Source of the DNA: Kuafuiihalomonas sp039024635
GTDB taxonomy: Bacteria; Myxococcota; Kuafuiibacteriia; Kuafuiibacteriales; Kuafuiibacteriaceae
DNA length: 64,000 bases
Reading direction: 5' to 3'
NCBI GenBank assembly: GCA_039024635.1
Contig: JBCCQA010000004.1
Coordinates: 124,001 to 188,000 of the forward strand
Within the stretch, counting starts at the first letter, position 1. Each line of letters begins with the position of its first letter. Below are positions 7,886 through 16,575 of the stretch, piece after piece. Position numbers and translations under genes: made by a program. A model generated the notes under the pieces. It was not told the DNA's origin. It made no database searches and saw only the letters and a program-made list of their open reading frames with translations.

Positions 7886-10800
7886 ATGAAGATCCGCCGC
7901 CTCGAGATCCAGGGCTTCAAGTCCTTCGCGGATCGGACGGTGCTCCGGTTTGGCGACGGGATCACCGGCATCGTCGGACCCAACGGGTGCGGCAAGTCCA
8001 ACATCGTCGACGCCATCCGTTGGGTGATGGGTGAGCAATCCGCCAAGCACCTCCGGGGCGCTGGGATGCAGGACGTCATTTTCGCCGGCTCCGAGATTCG
8101 CGGCCCCCTGGGCATGGCCGAAGTCACCATCACCTTCAGGAACGATGGCGGTCTCGGCATGCCCGAGTACGACAAGTTCGACGAGATCTCGGTGACTCGC
8201 AGACTCTACCGGGACGGCAGCTCGGAGTACGCGATCAATCGGGTGCCCTCGCGTCTTCGGGACATCTTGGAGCTCTTCATGGGCACCGGGATCGGCAAGA
8301 ACGCCTACTCCATCATCGAGCAGGGTCGGATCGGTCTCATCGTCACCGCCAAGCCTGAGGATAGACGCGCCTTCATCGAGGACGCCGCGGGCGTCAGCCG
8401 CTACAAAGCGCGACGCAAGCAAGCCGAGCGCCGGATCGAGGCGACGGAGCAGAATCTGCTTCGGGTCACGGACTTGACCCAAGGCCTGGCGGAGCGACTG
8501 AAGAGCCTGGAGAACCAGGCCGAGAAGGCGAAGAAGTACCTAGCTCTGAAGGACGAGCTGCGGGAACTGGACCTTCACGCCGGGGCTCACCGCTACCTAG
8601 AGCTGTCCATCGTCGAGCGTCAGCTCACGACGGCGCTTCGAGAGATTCAATCCAAGGTCCAAGGCGAAGAGTCGGCGATCGCAGCGGACGAGGCTCGGCT
8701 TCGGGAAGCGGAGGACGCGCTCGAGGTGGAGCGAGAAGAGCTTCGAGGCGCCGAGCACCACTATCTGGAGGAGCAGAAGGCCCTCGCACTGGCCGAGAAC
8801 GACGCCGGCGCCTTTAGGCGCGAGATCAGCCGATTGGAGGAGCGGCGCGTCGAGGGCGAGACCGAGCTGGTTACCCTCCGCTCCGAGCGCGAAACCCTTC
8901 GGAGCGAGGCCTTCGCGTCGGAGCAGAGCGCGGAGAGCCTCTTCGCCGGGGAAGCCACGGAAGACCAGAGTCTGGCGGATCGAGGCGAAGCCCTGACCGA
9001 GCGTCAGACCCGGCTGGAGACCGCCCGCGAGACCCTGGAGGCCCAAAAACAGGCCCTGTTCGAGGTCCTCACCGCCATCAATGAGGGCAGGGCCAGAGCG
9101 GCCACCAATGCCCAGCGCCGAACGGAGCTGGAGGGTCGACTGGACAAACTGGGGAGCGTCCGGAGAGCGACCAATGAGCGCGCGCGCAAGACCGAGAGCC
9201 AGGCCAAGCAGATCGAGGCCGAGCTCGCCAAAGGTCGGCAGCTCGAGCTCGACCTGAAGAGCCAACAGTCGGCCCAAAAGGCGCTCCAGGCCCGACTCAA
9301 GGAAGAGACGGGGGCGCTCGAGAGCCAGTTGGCCGAGTCCCGTGAGGCGCTTTCGGACAAGCGGGCCCACCTGAACTCACTGCTCGAAATCCAGCGCAAC
9401 TACGAAGGCTGCACCGACGCCGTGCGCTCCCTGATGCTCGAGAAGGACAAAGATCCGCAGCTCGACAAGGCGCTCCATGGACTGGTGGCCGACGTCGTGT
9501 CAGCCGAGCCCCGGTACGAAGCTGCGGTCGAAGCCGTTCTCGGCGACCGTCTGCAGTACGTCATCGTCAACAGCCAGCAGGACGGCGTGGCCTCGGTCGA
9601 GTATCTTCGGGCCCACGGCCAGGGTCGCTCGACCTTCGTCCCTTTGGACCTAAGGGAGGATCACGTCAGCTGGGCCCCCCGCAAACGCGTTTACCGGTCC
9701 AGTCATCCTCCGGTCAGCTCAGGCAGTGCGCCGCCGGAACTCACACAAGGTCCCAAGCCCGCTTCGGACGTAGGCCCGGCGGAGCCGGCCCCTCACGGCG
9801 AGGCCCCGCTACCCGGACCCGGCTTCCATGCCCCTCTCGAAAGCGAGACGCCAGCCGTCTCCATGGTCCCTTCGCCGGCCGACGCCGAGCTTCCTGTGCC
9901 CGAGGTGGCCGACTCCTTCGTTTGGGTCGAGGCCGACGACGATGGCTGGCCGGATCTGACTGCGACCGCGGTCTGCGGGAAGATGACCGACCTGGTGCGG
10001 GCCCAACCGGGCTACGAACACGTAGCGAGGGTGCTCCTCGGCGACGTGGTCGTAGTCGAGGACTTGGAGGAAGCCCGGCGAATTTGGACCCACAATGGCC
10101 ATCGGAAGACGCTCGTCACCCTGAGCGGCGACGTCTTGGATCCGGTGGGCTTGCTCACCGGCGGCGCCTCCGAGGGTCGCCACGCGGGCATTCTCACCCA
10201 GAAGCGCAGGATCAAGGAGCTCGAAGAGGAGGTCCGCACTCTGTCCGGCAAGGTCGAGCTGGCTCGAGAGCGACACGCTCAGGTCAGTCAGAAACTGGAG
10301 AGCGTCTCTCAGGAGCTCCAGCGGACGGACCGGGCTCGGCACGAGGGCGAGGTCCATGTGGTGAATCTGGAGCGAGACCTAGCCCGACTACAGGCCGAGC
10401 TCGCGCGAGAAAGAAAGGAGCAAGGAGCGGTCCTGGAGGAGATCGAGGAGCTGGAGAGCGTACAGGCTTCTTTGGTCGCCGACGCTTCATCCGAAGACCC
10501 AGAAGCTTTGGAGCGCCGGCGAGCCGAAGCCGAAGCCGGCGTTCAGGCGGCCTCCGCTTCTGTCACGAGCCTGTCCGAAGAAGTCCGATCCATTCAAGAC
10601 GAGCTCACCGAACTCAAGGTCGAGGTAGCAGCGAACCGGGAGAAGCGAGAAGGCGCGCGAAGGCAGCTCGAGCGAATCCAGAAGCGGCTGACGGAAATCG
10701 ACAACCGAGAAGAACGGCTCCTCGAAGCTTTGGAGAGCCAGGCTCGCGAGCTCAGCGATCTACGGTCCAAAGTCAACGACAGCGACGGCCGAGCGACGAG

Positions 10801-11740
10801 TCTTCGGGCCGGACTGGAAGAGCAGGAGGGTCGGCTCGAGCGCGCCCGCGCGAGTCTCGCCGAGCGGGAGAAGAGACTCCGAGAAGATAGCGAAGACACC
10901 CGAGCCAAGCGAGCCGAGATCGACGGCTTCAAGACGAGAGCAGGAGAGCTGTCGGTCAAGCTTCGCGAGGCCGAGATCGGTCAAGAGAACCTGGTCGCTC
11001 AGATCGAGGACCGCTACCACCTCGACGTCAAGAGCCTGCTCGTCGAGTACCATGCACAAGCCCCCCTAGGGGACGTGGAGCAAAAGCGGATCAAGAAGCT
11101 TCGGAAGCAGATCGACGGCATGGGGCCGATAAACCTATCGGCCATCGAAGAATGCGAAGAGGTCCGGGAACGACACGACTACCTGGAGGAGCAGAAGACG
11201 GACTTAGAAGGCGCCGTTCGATCCCTCAAGGACGCCATTCGGAAGATCAACAAGACGAGCCGAGAGCGCTACGTCGAGGCCTTCCGCCTCGTGAACGAGA
11301 AGTTCCAGCAGATCTTCCCTCGGCTCTTCAACGGGGGTCGCTGCGCGCTCGTGATGACCGACGAGTCCGAGCCCCTGGAGTCGGGGATCGAAATCATGGC
11401 GCAGCCACCGGGCAAGAAGCTTCAGAGCGTCAACCTGCTTTCGGGTGGCGAAAAGGCGCTGACCGCGGTCTCGCTCATCTTTGGCATTTTCCTCATCAAG
11501 CCGACGCCGTTCTGCCTCTTGGACGAGGTCGACGCGCCCCTCGATGAGACCAACGTGGGTCGGTACAACGACATGCTGCGGGAGATGTCCGCCATCTCCC
11601 AGTTCATACTCATCACCCACAACAAGCGGACGATGGAGCTGCCGGATCGGCTGTACGGCGTGACGATGGAGGATCCGGGCGTTTCGAAGCTCGTTCCGGT
11701 GGATGTCTCCGAGGGCAACCGCATCGTGTCCAACGGCTGA
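7886..11740 (+). CDS. smc: Chromosome segregation ATPase SMC with hinge insertion
   Basis: Core subunit of SMC-ScpAB condensin, 1284 aa (typical bacterial SMC about 1150-1200). The start at MKIRRLEIQGFKSF is chosen from the family N-terminus. Walker A is GPNGCGKSN near residues 31-39; long coiled coils flank a central hinge (about 515-790); the signature LLSGGEKALTAVSL is near 1185 and Walker B CLLDEVDAPLDE near 1210. Between the hinge segments STFVPLD and GKMTDLVRAQPGYEHV lies an extra stretch of about 100 residues rich in Pro, Ala, Glu and Gly, where most homologs have a short connection. scpA and scpB partners are also in this window. ftsY follows after 54 nt. Confidence 0.95.
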   Translation: MKIRRLEIQGFKSFADRTVLRFGDGITGIVGPNGCGKSNIVDAIRWVMGEQSAKHLRGAGMQDVIFAGSEIRGPLGMAEVTITFRNDGGLGMPEYDKFDEISVTRRLYRDGSSEYAINRVPSRLRDILELFMGTGIGKNAYSIIEQGRIGLIVTAKPEDRRAFIEDAAGVSRYKARRKQAERRIEATEQNLLRVTDLTQGLAERLKSLENQAEKAKKYLALKDELRELDLHAGAHRYLELSIVERQLTTALREIQSKVQGEESAIAADEARLREAEDALEVEREELRGAEHHYLEEQKALALAENDAGAFRREISRLEERRVEGETELVTLRSERETLRSEAFASEQSAESLFAGEATEDQSLADRGEALTERQTRLETARETLEAQKQALFEVLTAINEGRARAATNAQRRTELEGRLDKLGSVRRATNERARKTESQAKQIEAELAKGRQLELDLKSQQSAQKALQARLKEETGALESQLAESREALSDKRAHLNSLLEIQRNYEGCTDAVRSLMLEKDKDPQLDKALHGLVADVVSAEPRYEAAVEAVLGDRLQYVIVNSQQDGVASVEYLRAHGQGRSTFVPLDLREDHVSWAPRKRVYRSSHPPVSSGSAPPELTQGPKPASDVGPAEPAPHGEAPLPGPGFHAPLESETPAVSMVPSPADAELPVPEVADSFVWVEADDDGWPDLTATAVCGKMTDLVRAQPGYEHVARVLLGDVVVVEDLEEARRIWTHNGHRKTLVTLSGDVLDPVGLLTGGASEGRHAGILTQKRRIKELEEEVRTLSGKVELARERHAQVSQKLESVSQELQRTDRARHEGEVHVVNLERDLARLQAELARERKEQGAVLEEIEELESVQASLVADASSEDPEALERRRAEAEAGVQAASASVTSLSEEVRSIQDELTELKVEVAANREKREGARRQLERIQKRLTEIDNREERLLEALESQARELSDLRSKVNDSDGRATSLRAGLEEQEGRLERARASLAEREKRLREDSEDTRAKRAEIDGFKTRAGELSVKLREAEIGQENLVAQIEDRYHLDVKSLLVEYHAQAPLGDVEQKRIKKLRKQIDGMGPINLSAIEECEEVRERHDYLEEQKTDLEGAVRSLKDAIRKINKTSRERYVEAFRLVNEKFQQIFPRLFNGGRCALVMTDESEPLESGIEIMAQPPGKKLQSVNLLSGGEKALTAVSLIFGIFLIKPTPFCLLDEVDAPLDETNVGRYNDMLREMSAISQFILITHNKRTMELPDRLYGVTMEDPGVSKLVPVDVSEGNRIVSNG

Positions 11741-11794
11741 ATCGGGCAAAAAGCCACCGACCGGCCGGCGTCTTGTGGTAGACGCCGCCCAGCC

Positions 11795-13021
11795 ATGCCG
11801 GTCGATCCTCTTCTGGTCGCCTTGGGCCTTCTCGGCCTTGTGGCCGTCGTCATCGCCGTCGCTCGCTTCTCGGGCGGACGTCGGGAGCTGCCGCCCCCCG
11901 AGGCTGACCGGGCCGTTCCCCCTGCTGTGGAATCCCAGGTCGAGCTTCGAGACGCGCCATCGCGTCCGGCCGAACCCGAACCCAAAGCCGAGCTGGCTCC
12001 CAAAGCCGGACCCGAGCCGGAAGCCGAGGCAAGGCCTGTAGCCGAGGTCGAACCAGAGGCTCGGCCGGAAGCAGAAGCCGAAGGCCGGCCCGCTGAACAG
12101 GCGCCTCCGTCTCCCGAGGGGAAGAGCTACAGCGAGGGGCTCGCCGCAACCCGCAAAGGCTTTCTGGGCCGCATAAACGCCCTCCTCTTCTCGGCCGATG
12201 CCCTAGACGAAGACCTCCTGGAAGAGCTGGAGGGCCTCCTCGTGTCCTCAGACATCGGCATCCGGACCACGCAGAAGCTCCTAGATGAAGTGCGAAAAGA
12301 GCTGGGGCGAAAGGCCGACGTTGAAGGCGTGCGAAGCGGTCTTCGCCGGCGCATCCACGAACTGGTCCGTCACCCGTTGCCCGATCTGAACTGGGCGGCG
12401 AAGCCGCTAGTGGTCATGGTCATCGGCGTCAACGGCGTCGGAAAGACCACGACCATCGGCAAGCTGGCCGCTCGATACACACGGGAAGGGAGGAAGGTCG
12501 TTCTGGGTGCAGGCGACACCTTCCGGGCTGCGGCCGTGGAGCAACTCGAAATCTGGGCGGAGCGCTCGGGCGCCGACTTCGTTCGCGGCCCTGACCAGGC
12601 GGATCCCTCTTCCGTGATGTACGAGGCCGTGCAGAAGGCCAAGAGTCTGGGGGCGGACATCTGCCTTTGCGACACGGCGGGCCGTCTCCACACCAAGGTC
12701 AACCTCATGGAGGAGCTCAAGAAGGTCCGAAGGACCATGGGCAAGGCCATGGAGGGCGCACCCCACGAGGTTCTCATGGTCCTCGACTCCACCACCGGTC
12801 AGAACGCGATCAGCCAAGCCAAGCAGTTCAAGGAGGCGGTCGAGATCGACTCCATTGCCTTGACCAAACTCGACGGCACGGCAAAGGGCGGCGTGGTGGT
12901 GGCCATCGCAGACGAATTGCAGCTCCCGGTCCGCTTCATCGGCATCGGGGAGGGGATCGACGACCTCCGCGACTTCGACGCGGATGCTTTCGTGGAAGCT
13001 CTTTTCGAAGACGCAAGTTAA
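11795..13021 (+). CDS. ftsY: Signal recognition particle receptor FtsY
   Basis: SRP receptor GTPase that docks Ffh-ribosome complexes at the inner membrane; 408 aa. An N-terminal hydrophobic helix (residues 5-24, VDPLLVALGLLGLVAVVIAV) suggests a true membrane anchor. It is followed by a Pro/Glu/Ala-rich A domain with PEAEARPVAEVEPEARPEAE-like repeats, then the N helical bundle and the G domain: GVNGVGKTTTIGKLA near residue 211, DTFRAAAVEQL, DTAGRLHTK, TKLDGTAKGG and the closing GIGEGIDDLRDFD. The order smc-ftsY is a conserved bacterial arrangement, and the 54-nt gap suggests an operon or an own weak promoter. Confidence 0.95.
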   Translation: MPVDPLLVALGLLGLVAVVIAVARFSGGRRELPPPEADRAVPPAVESQVELRDAPSRPAEPEPKAELAPKAGPEPEAEARPVAEVEPEARPEAEAEGRPAEQAPPSPEGKSYSEGLAATRKGFLGRINALLFSADALDEDLLEELEGLLVSSDIGIRTTQKLLDEVRKELGRKADVEGVRSGLRRRIHELVRHPLPDLNWAAKPLVVMVIGVNGVGKTTTIGKLAARYTREGRKVVLGAGDTFRAAAVEQLEIWAERSGADFVRGPDQADPSSVMYEAVQKAKSLGADICLCDTAGRLHTKVNLMEELKKVRRTMGKAMEGAPHEVLMVLDSTTGQNAISQAKQFKEAVEIDSIALTKLDGTAKGGVVVAIADELQLPVRFIGIGEGIDDLRDFDADAFVEALFEDAS

Positions 13022-13087
13022 GTTGCAGATCCTGTTCCACCTTGCGAGTCAAGCCCCCTTGAAAGGCCTCTTGGGAGCGCATCTGGA

Positions 13088-13116
13088 TTGACCCGTCAGG
13101 GCGTCGGCCGTAGCCT
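13088..13116 (+). promoter_or_regulatory. Candidate promoter of zapA, leaderless geometry
   Basis: TTGACC (13088-13093), exactly 17 bp, TAGCCT (13111-13116). Only 6 nt (ctttcc) separate the -10-like box from the GTG start codon, so the expected transcription start coincides with the start codon. No Shine-Dalgarno is present. Confidence 0.5.
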
Positions 13117-13122
13117 CTTTCC

Positions 13123-13443
13123 GTGGCCAAGCGAACCCTGGACCTAGAGCTCTTTGGACAGCGTTTTTCCGTGAGCACGGATACCGAAGAGAAGCGGGTT
13201 CGAGAGATCGTGGGGTTCGTCAATCAGCGATTGGAGGCCATTCGTGATGGGTCCCGACGCGTACATACCGATCAAATCGCGCTCTTGGCTGCGCTCAACA
13301 TCGCCGAGGAGCTCTTCGACGAGCGCGACGAGCATGACGCCGTGCGAAGAGGCATTCGAGAGCGCGCCCATAACCTTCTGCACCGCATCGACGTCGCGGC
13401 CCAGGCCGTCGATGCAGGCGATCGCGAGGCGGCGAACTCATGA
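13123..13443 (+). CDS. zapA: Cell division protein ZapA
   Basis: Small FtsZ-associated protein that bundles FtsZ filaments at mid-cell; 106 aa, usual length for the family. The N-terminus has the ZapA pattern LDLELFGQRFSVSTDTEEK, then VREIVGFVNQRLEAIR and the helical DQIALLAALNIAEELF, ending in a coiled-coil tail. The GTG at 13123 directly follows a promoter-like element, implying a leaderless message. Its neighbours are diagnostic: 6S RNA and the 5-formyl-THF cyclo-ligase gene follow, the classic zapA-ssrS-ygfA arrangement. Confidence 0.92.
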   Translation: MAKRTLDLELFGQRFSVSTDTEEKRVREIVGFVNQRLEAIRDGSRRVHTDQIALLAALNIAEELFDERDEHDAVRRGIRERAHNLLHRIDVAAQAVDAGDREAANS

Positions 13444-13471
13444 TGGTTCGCCGTCTCTCGAACGTCGTTTT

Positions 13472-13656
13472 CCCTGCCTGGTGCGTGATGGAGCGTCTGC
13501 ACACATTGTCGTGAACCGATGCGAAATACCCCGGGAGACGTCCCTCTGGGCACCGCGCGGACTGCCGCCAAGCTGGGCAGAGGCAGGCTGTCTGGACCAC
13601 GTCACCCACCTGCGAAAGCAGGTTCCGATTGCGCGCTTCACACGGCCGTGGCGGGG
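13472..13656 (+). ncRNA. ssrS: 6S RNA
   Basis: The 235-nt gap between zapA and the ygfA homolog holds a sequence with 6S RNA architecture, about 185 nt between the closing-stem ends. The ends pair: CCCTGCC at 13472-13478 with GGCGGGG at 13650-13656, continuing with TGCGTG against CACACG (one mismatch). The 3' half has CACCTGCGAAAGCAGGTTC (13608-13626 region), a hairpin placed like the CACCTTGAACCAAGGGTTCAAGG element of the E. coli RNA. 6S RNA binds sigma70 RNA polymerase holoenzyme as an open-promoter mimic. Position, length and stem support the call; exact ends and the central bubble were not modelled. Confidence 0.8.
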
Positions 13657-13678
13657 AAATCTTTGAGGGAGATCGAGC

Positions 13679-14218
13679 GTGAAGAAGGCGGACATTCGGC
13701 GTCGTTTTCGGGCCCTCCGGGATGGGCTCCGTGACCGAGCCGAGCGCTCGGCCCAGGCTCTCGAGGCACTGGGCGGAGCCTTGGGAACCATCGACCGGCT
13801 CGGAAGCTTCTCGCCCATCGGCTCGGAGGCCGACCCTCGAGGCGCGAAGGCTCGACGCATTGCCTACCCCCGCATCGAGGGCGACGAGATCGTGATGCGC
13901 TGGGCTGCCCTCGAAGAGCTGAAGCCGACGGGGCCTTACGCCATCCACGAGCCCGCACCCGCTGCCCCCACCGCCGGACACCTAGACATCGTGCTCGTCC
14001 CGGGCCTGGTCTTCGATGGGGTCGGAGGCCGACTGGGCTACGGAAGAGGCTTTTACGACCGCCTCCTCCGCCGAGTTCGAGGAGCCGGGGAGCTGACGCG
14101 TTTTCTGGGGTTCGGTTTTCAGATTCAGTGGACGGAGGAAACGCTCCCCCAGCACGAAAACGACGAGCCGCTCGACGGTTTCCTGTCCGAAGCCGGCCTG
14201 GTGTGGGTCGAAGCTTGA
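13679..14218 (+). CDS. ygfA: 5-formyltetrahydrofolate cyclo-ligase
   Basis: ATP-dependent conversion of 5-formyl-THF to 5,10-methenyl-THF in folate metabolism; 179 aa, normal length. The N-terminal basic helix (KKADIRRRFRALRDGL) and the C-terminal substrate/ATP loop GRLGYGRGFYDRLL (about residues 119-132) are hallmark features, preceded by DIVLVPGLVFD. It starts with GTG at 13679 after a GAGGGAGA purine run that serves as Shine-Dalgarno. It directly follows 6S RNA, the order seen in E. coli, where the two are cotranscribed. Confidence 0.93.
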   Translation: MKKADIRRRFRALRDGLRDRAERSAQALEALGGALGTIDRLGSFSPIGSEADPRGAKARRIAYPRIEGDEIVMRWAALEELKPTGPYAIHEPAPAAPTAGHLDIVLVPGLVFDGVGGRLGYGRGFYDRLLRRVRGAGELTRFLGFGFQIQWTEETLPQHENDEPLDGFLSEAGLVWVEA

Positions 14219-14252
14219 TCCATCGTCGCCGGCTCGGCACCGTCCAGGCCCC

Positions 14253-15443
14253 ATGAGCCAGACCGAGATTCCCGATGCCGCCACCCAGATGGCGGTGCTG
14301 GAGCGAGGAACGGTCGACCTCAATCCCCGCGAAGAGCTCCTGAAGCGCCTCGACAAGAGCCACCAAACCCAGACTCCGCTCGTCGTGAAGGTGGGCTTCG
14401 ATCCCACGGCCCCCGATCTGCACCTCGGTCACACCGTGGTCATCGAGAAGATGGCTCAGTTCCAGCGCTTCGGACACACGGTCGTTTTTTTGGTCGGCGA
14501 CTACACGGCCCTCATCGGGGACCCTACGGGCCGAAACGCCATGCGTCCGCCCCTGGACCACGAAACCATTCAGGCCAACGCAAAAACCTATACCGACCAA
14601 GTCTTCAAGATCCTCGACCCCGACAAGACGGTGGTTCGCTTCAACTCGGAGTGGCTCGAAGCGCTCAGCTTCGCCGACGTCATTCGGCTAGCTTCTCACT
14701 ACAACGTCGGCCGTATGTTGGAGCGTCGCGACTTCAGACAACGATTCGACGAGAACCGACAGATCGCGGTGCACGAATTCCTTTATCCTCTGATGCAGGC
14801 CTATGACTCCGTGGCATTGAAGGCCGACGTAGAGATGGGAGGACAGGAGCAAATCTTCAACCTCAACGTCGGCCGACACATCATGGAGCACTACGGGCTT
14901 CGACCCCAGTGCGTGCTGACGGTTGGACTTCTGGTCGGCTTGGACGGCGTGGACAAGATGTCCAAGTCCAAGGACAACTACGTCGGCATCCTGGATGGCC
15001 CGGAAGACATGTTCGGGAAGGTCATGAGCATCTCGGACGAGCTCATGAGGAACTGGTTTGGGCTGCTCCTCGACCACACCCCCGAGCTGGTGGACGAGGA
15101 TCCCTTGGAGGCCAAGAAGCAGCTTGCCGGCGCCATGGTGGAGCGCTTTCACGCATCCGACGAGGCGAGACGAGTGCGCAGGTGGTGGGACGCTGGTCGC
15201 CCCCTTGCGATAGCGGACGAGGTGCGGGAGGTGGACGGCGGCCCTCTGTTCCGCGTCGTCGTGGCTCTAGAAGCAGCCAAGAGCAACGGGGACGCACGTC
15301 GCAAGATTCAGCAGGGCGGCGTGAGCGTAGACGGGCAGCGAATTCAGGACCCCAACTTGGAGCTCACCCAAGGGGAGCACACGATTCAGGTGGGCAAGAA
15401 GTTCAAGACGCGATGCGCGGTCCGAAGCGCGGCGCTCCGTTGA
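14253..15443 (+). CDS. tyrS: Tyrosyl-tRNA synthetase
   Basis: Class I aminoacyl-tRNA synthetase charging tRNA-Tyr; 396 aa. The Rossmann fold carries HLGH at 57-60 (HIGH motif) after KVGFDPTAPDL, and KMSKS at 235-239. The C-terminal S4 RNA-binding domain begins around residue 335 (DARRKIQQGGVSVDGQRI). The HLGH motif and PTAPDLHLGH context place it with the TyrZ-like branch rather than E. coli TyrS. It ends 13 nt from a convergent small gene, with no obvious terminator in between. Confidence 0.95.
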   Translation: MSQTEIPDAATQMAVLERGTVDLNPREELLKRLDKSHQTQTPLVVKVGFDPTAPDLHLGHTVVIEKMAQFQRFGHTVVFLVGDYTALIGDPTGRNAMRPPLDHETIQANAKTYTDQVFKILDPDKTVVRFNSEWLEALSFADVIRLASHYNVGRMLERRDFRQRFDENRQIAVHEFLYPLMQAYDSVALKADVEMGGQEQIFNLNVGRHIMEHYGLRPQCVLTVGLLVGLDGVDKMSKSKDNYVGILDGPEDMFGKVMSISDELMRNWFGLLLDHTPELVDEDPLEAKKQLAGAMVERFHASDEARRVRRWWDAGRPLAIADEVREVDGGPLFRVVVALEAAKSNGDARRKIQQGGVSVDGQRIQDPNLELTQGEHTIQVGKKFKTRCAVRSAALR

Positions 15444-15456
15444 GCCGAAGCCCGCC

Positions 15457-15660
15457 TCAGGCCGCGTCTTCCTCGGTGATGTCAGCATCGAGAGGAATCA
15501 CGATGGGTCCCTCGTCGTCATCTTCCGCGTCGGCGGGCCGGTCGTGTGGTTCCGATCTGCCGGGAGAGGGCGCGTGGATTCGGGGCCGCGCCTCATCACG
15601 CTCCGTCTCTCGTCGACGTTGCTCCTCCCGAATGGACTCGATGATGTATGCATCCAGCAC
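15457..15660 (-). CDS. Small acidic hypothetical protein
   Basis: A 67-aa protein starting at a GTG with TAGGAG about 11 nt upstream. The frame is open to 15798, but the upstream part overlaps the divergent lipoprotein and lacks the character of the rest. The N-terminal helix VLDAYIIESIREEQRRRE is amphipathic and charged; the middle is Pro/Arg-rich and the tail is very acidic with a short beta segment (DDDEGPIVIPLD). I recall similar small proteins with an IIExIRREE helix and an acidic tail ending in an I/V-rich strand in Myxococcota, of unknown function. No signal peptide. Confidence 0.65.
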   Translation of the reverse strand: MLDAYIIESIREEQRRRETERDEARPRIHAPSPGRSEPHDRPADAEDDDEGPIVIPLDADITEEDAA

Positions 15661-15721
15661 TGTGTCCGGCGCTCCTACTTCTCTAGTATCGCCCGCTTCG
15701 AAGCATGGGCGAAGTCTTTCG

Positions 15722-16420
15722 ATGTTTGTAGGCCTGGGGCTCGCCCTGTGCGTCTCGCTGCAAGCCTGTACGACACCTCGATACGTCGGCGAAATCACCC
15801 GAGATGGGGCTCTCCTTCACCGGGCCTTCGGCTTGATCCTCGACTACGCTGACTCGGACTGGAGCGTAATCGACCCCGCCGACCCCTCCTCGCCGCCCGA
15901 CAGAAGCCCCGTTTTCGTCCGTTCGGCCCTCGATCTGAACGCAGACGGGGTTCTCGACGAAGACGAGGCCTCACCGCGATATGAGCCCCTGTTCGCTCTT
16001 CAGTCGAGCACGGTGCTGGAGGCCTGGGCCAGCGTTCGCGTCGTCATCGTGCCCAAGTCGGCTGAGACCCGCTCTACCGAGACGTTCCTCCGTGCGCGCT
16101 TTCACCACACGACCACCGAGGCCCGAGCGACGCCAGGCCTGCCGACCCCCATGCTGACCCAAGAGGGCCAGCTGGAGCAGAACGGCCCCGAAGCCATCAT
16201 CAGCGTGGCCGAGCAGGCTGGCTTCGAGGCCGAGGACGGCCTGACGCGCCGTCAGCTGGTCTTCGTCCGAACCACGGCCCCAACCATCGACCAGCGACTC
16301 AGGGTCCGACATCTCCGCCTCCTGGAGGGCCTGACCCTAGCCCCCAAAGCAGCACCCGTCCGCCCCGGCGAGAGCTACTTGGAATCGGACTCGACTTCGG
16401 CCCCAGGATCCCGGCGCTGA
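15722..16420 (+). CDS. Lipoprotein of unknown function
   Basis: A 232-aa protein with signal peptide MFVGLGLALCVSL and lipobox LQAC (Cys16), so a lipid-anchored envelope protein. The mature part contains DLNADGVLDEDE, which resembles a single EF-hand-like or dockerin-like Ca-binding loop, within a beta-rich domain that I do not recognise. Upstream in-frame ATGs at 15632-15644 exist, but they would overlap the divergent small gene and put 30 non-hydrophobic residues before the signal peptide, so 15722 is preferred. The 3' end overlaps the convergent DUF4177-like gene by 46 nt. Confidence 0.72.
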   Translation: MFVGLGLALCVSLQACTTPRYVGEITRDGALLHRAFGLILDYADSDWSVIDPADPSSPPDRSPVFVRSALDLNADGVLDEDEASPRYEPLFALQSSTVLEAWASVRVVIVPKSAETRSTETFLRARFHHTTTEARATPGLPTPMLTQEGQLEQNGPEAIISVAEQAGFEAEDGLTRRQLVFVRTTAPTIDQRLRVRHLRLLEGLTLAPKAAPVRPGESYLESDSTSAPGSRR

Positions 16421-16575
16421 AAGAGTACAAAAGCCATGGCGGGACGTCGGCTGCTCTCTCGCATCGCGAACTGAATGCCCTCCAAGAGCCAACCTTGCTC
16501 GGTCCATTCGTTGATCGTCTCCTCCAGAGACTCGTCCGTCACCGTGGACAGCTCCACGACCTTGTAGCGATTCAA
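16375..16575 (-). CDS. Small DUF4177-like protein
   Basis: A 66-aa soluble protein, MNRYKVVELSTVTDESLEE..., with the short ferredoxin-like pattern (beta strand, helix, GW, strand) of DUF4177-type proteins: NEWTEQGWLLEGIQFAMRE and AMAFVLFQR. Function unknown. It starts with TTG at 16575, overlapping the hemD stop by 4 nt, so it is the last gene of the heme operon. Its tail overlaps the convergent lipoprotein gene. Confidence 0.7.
   Translation of the reverse strand: MNRYKVVELSTVTDESLEETINEWTEQGWLLEGIQFAMRESSRRPAMAFVLFQRRDPGAEVESDSK

Noticed and set aside
13519..13734. 71-aa plus-strand open frame between zapA and ygfA
   Set aside because: It lies over the 6S RNA and into ygfA, with no protein-like conservation pattern.
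14909..15721. Upstream extension of the lipoprotein frame through tyrS
   Set aside because: It overlaps tyrS out of frame and the divergent small gene; the signal peptide and lipobox fix the start at 15722.
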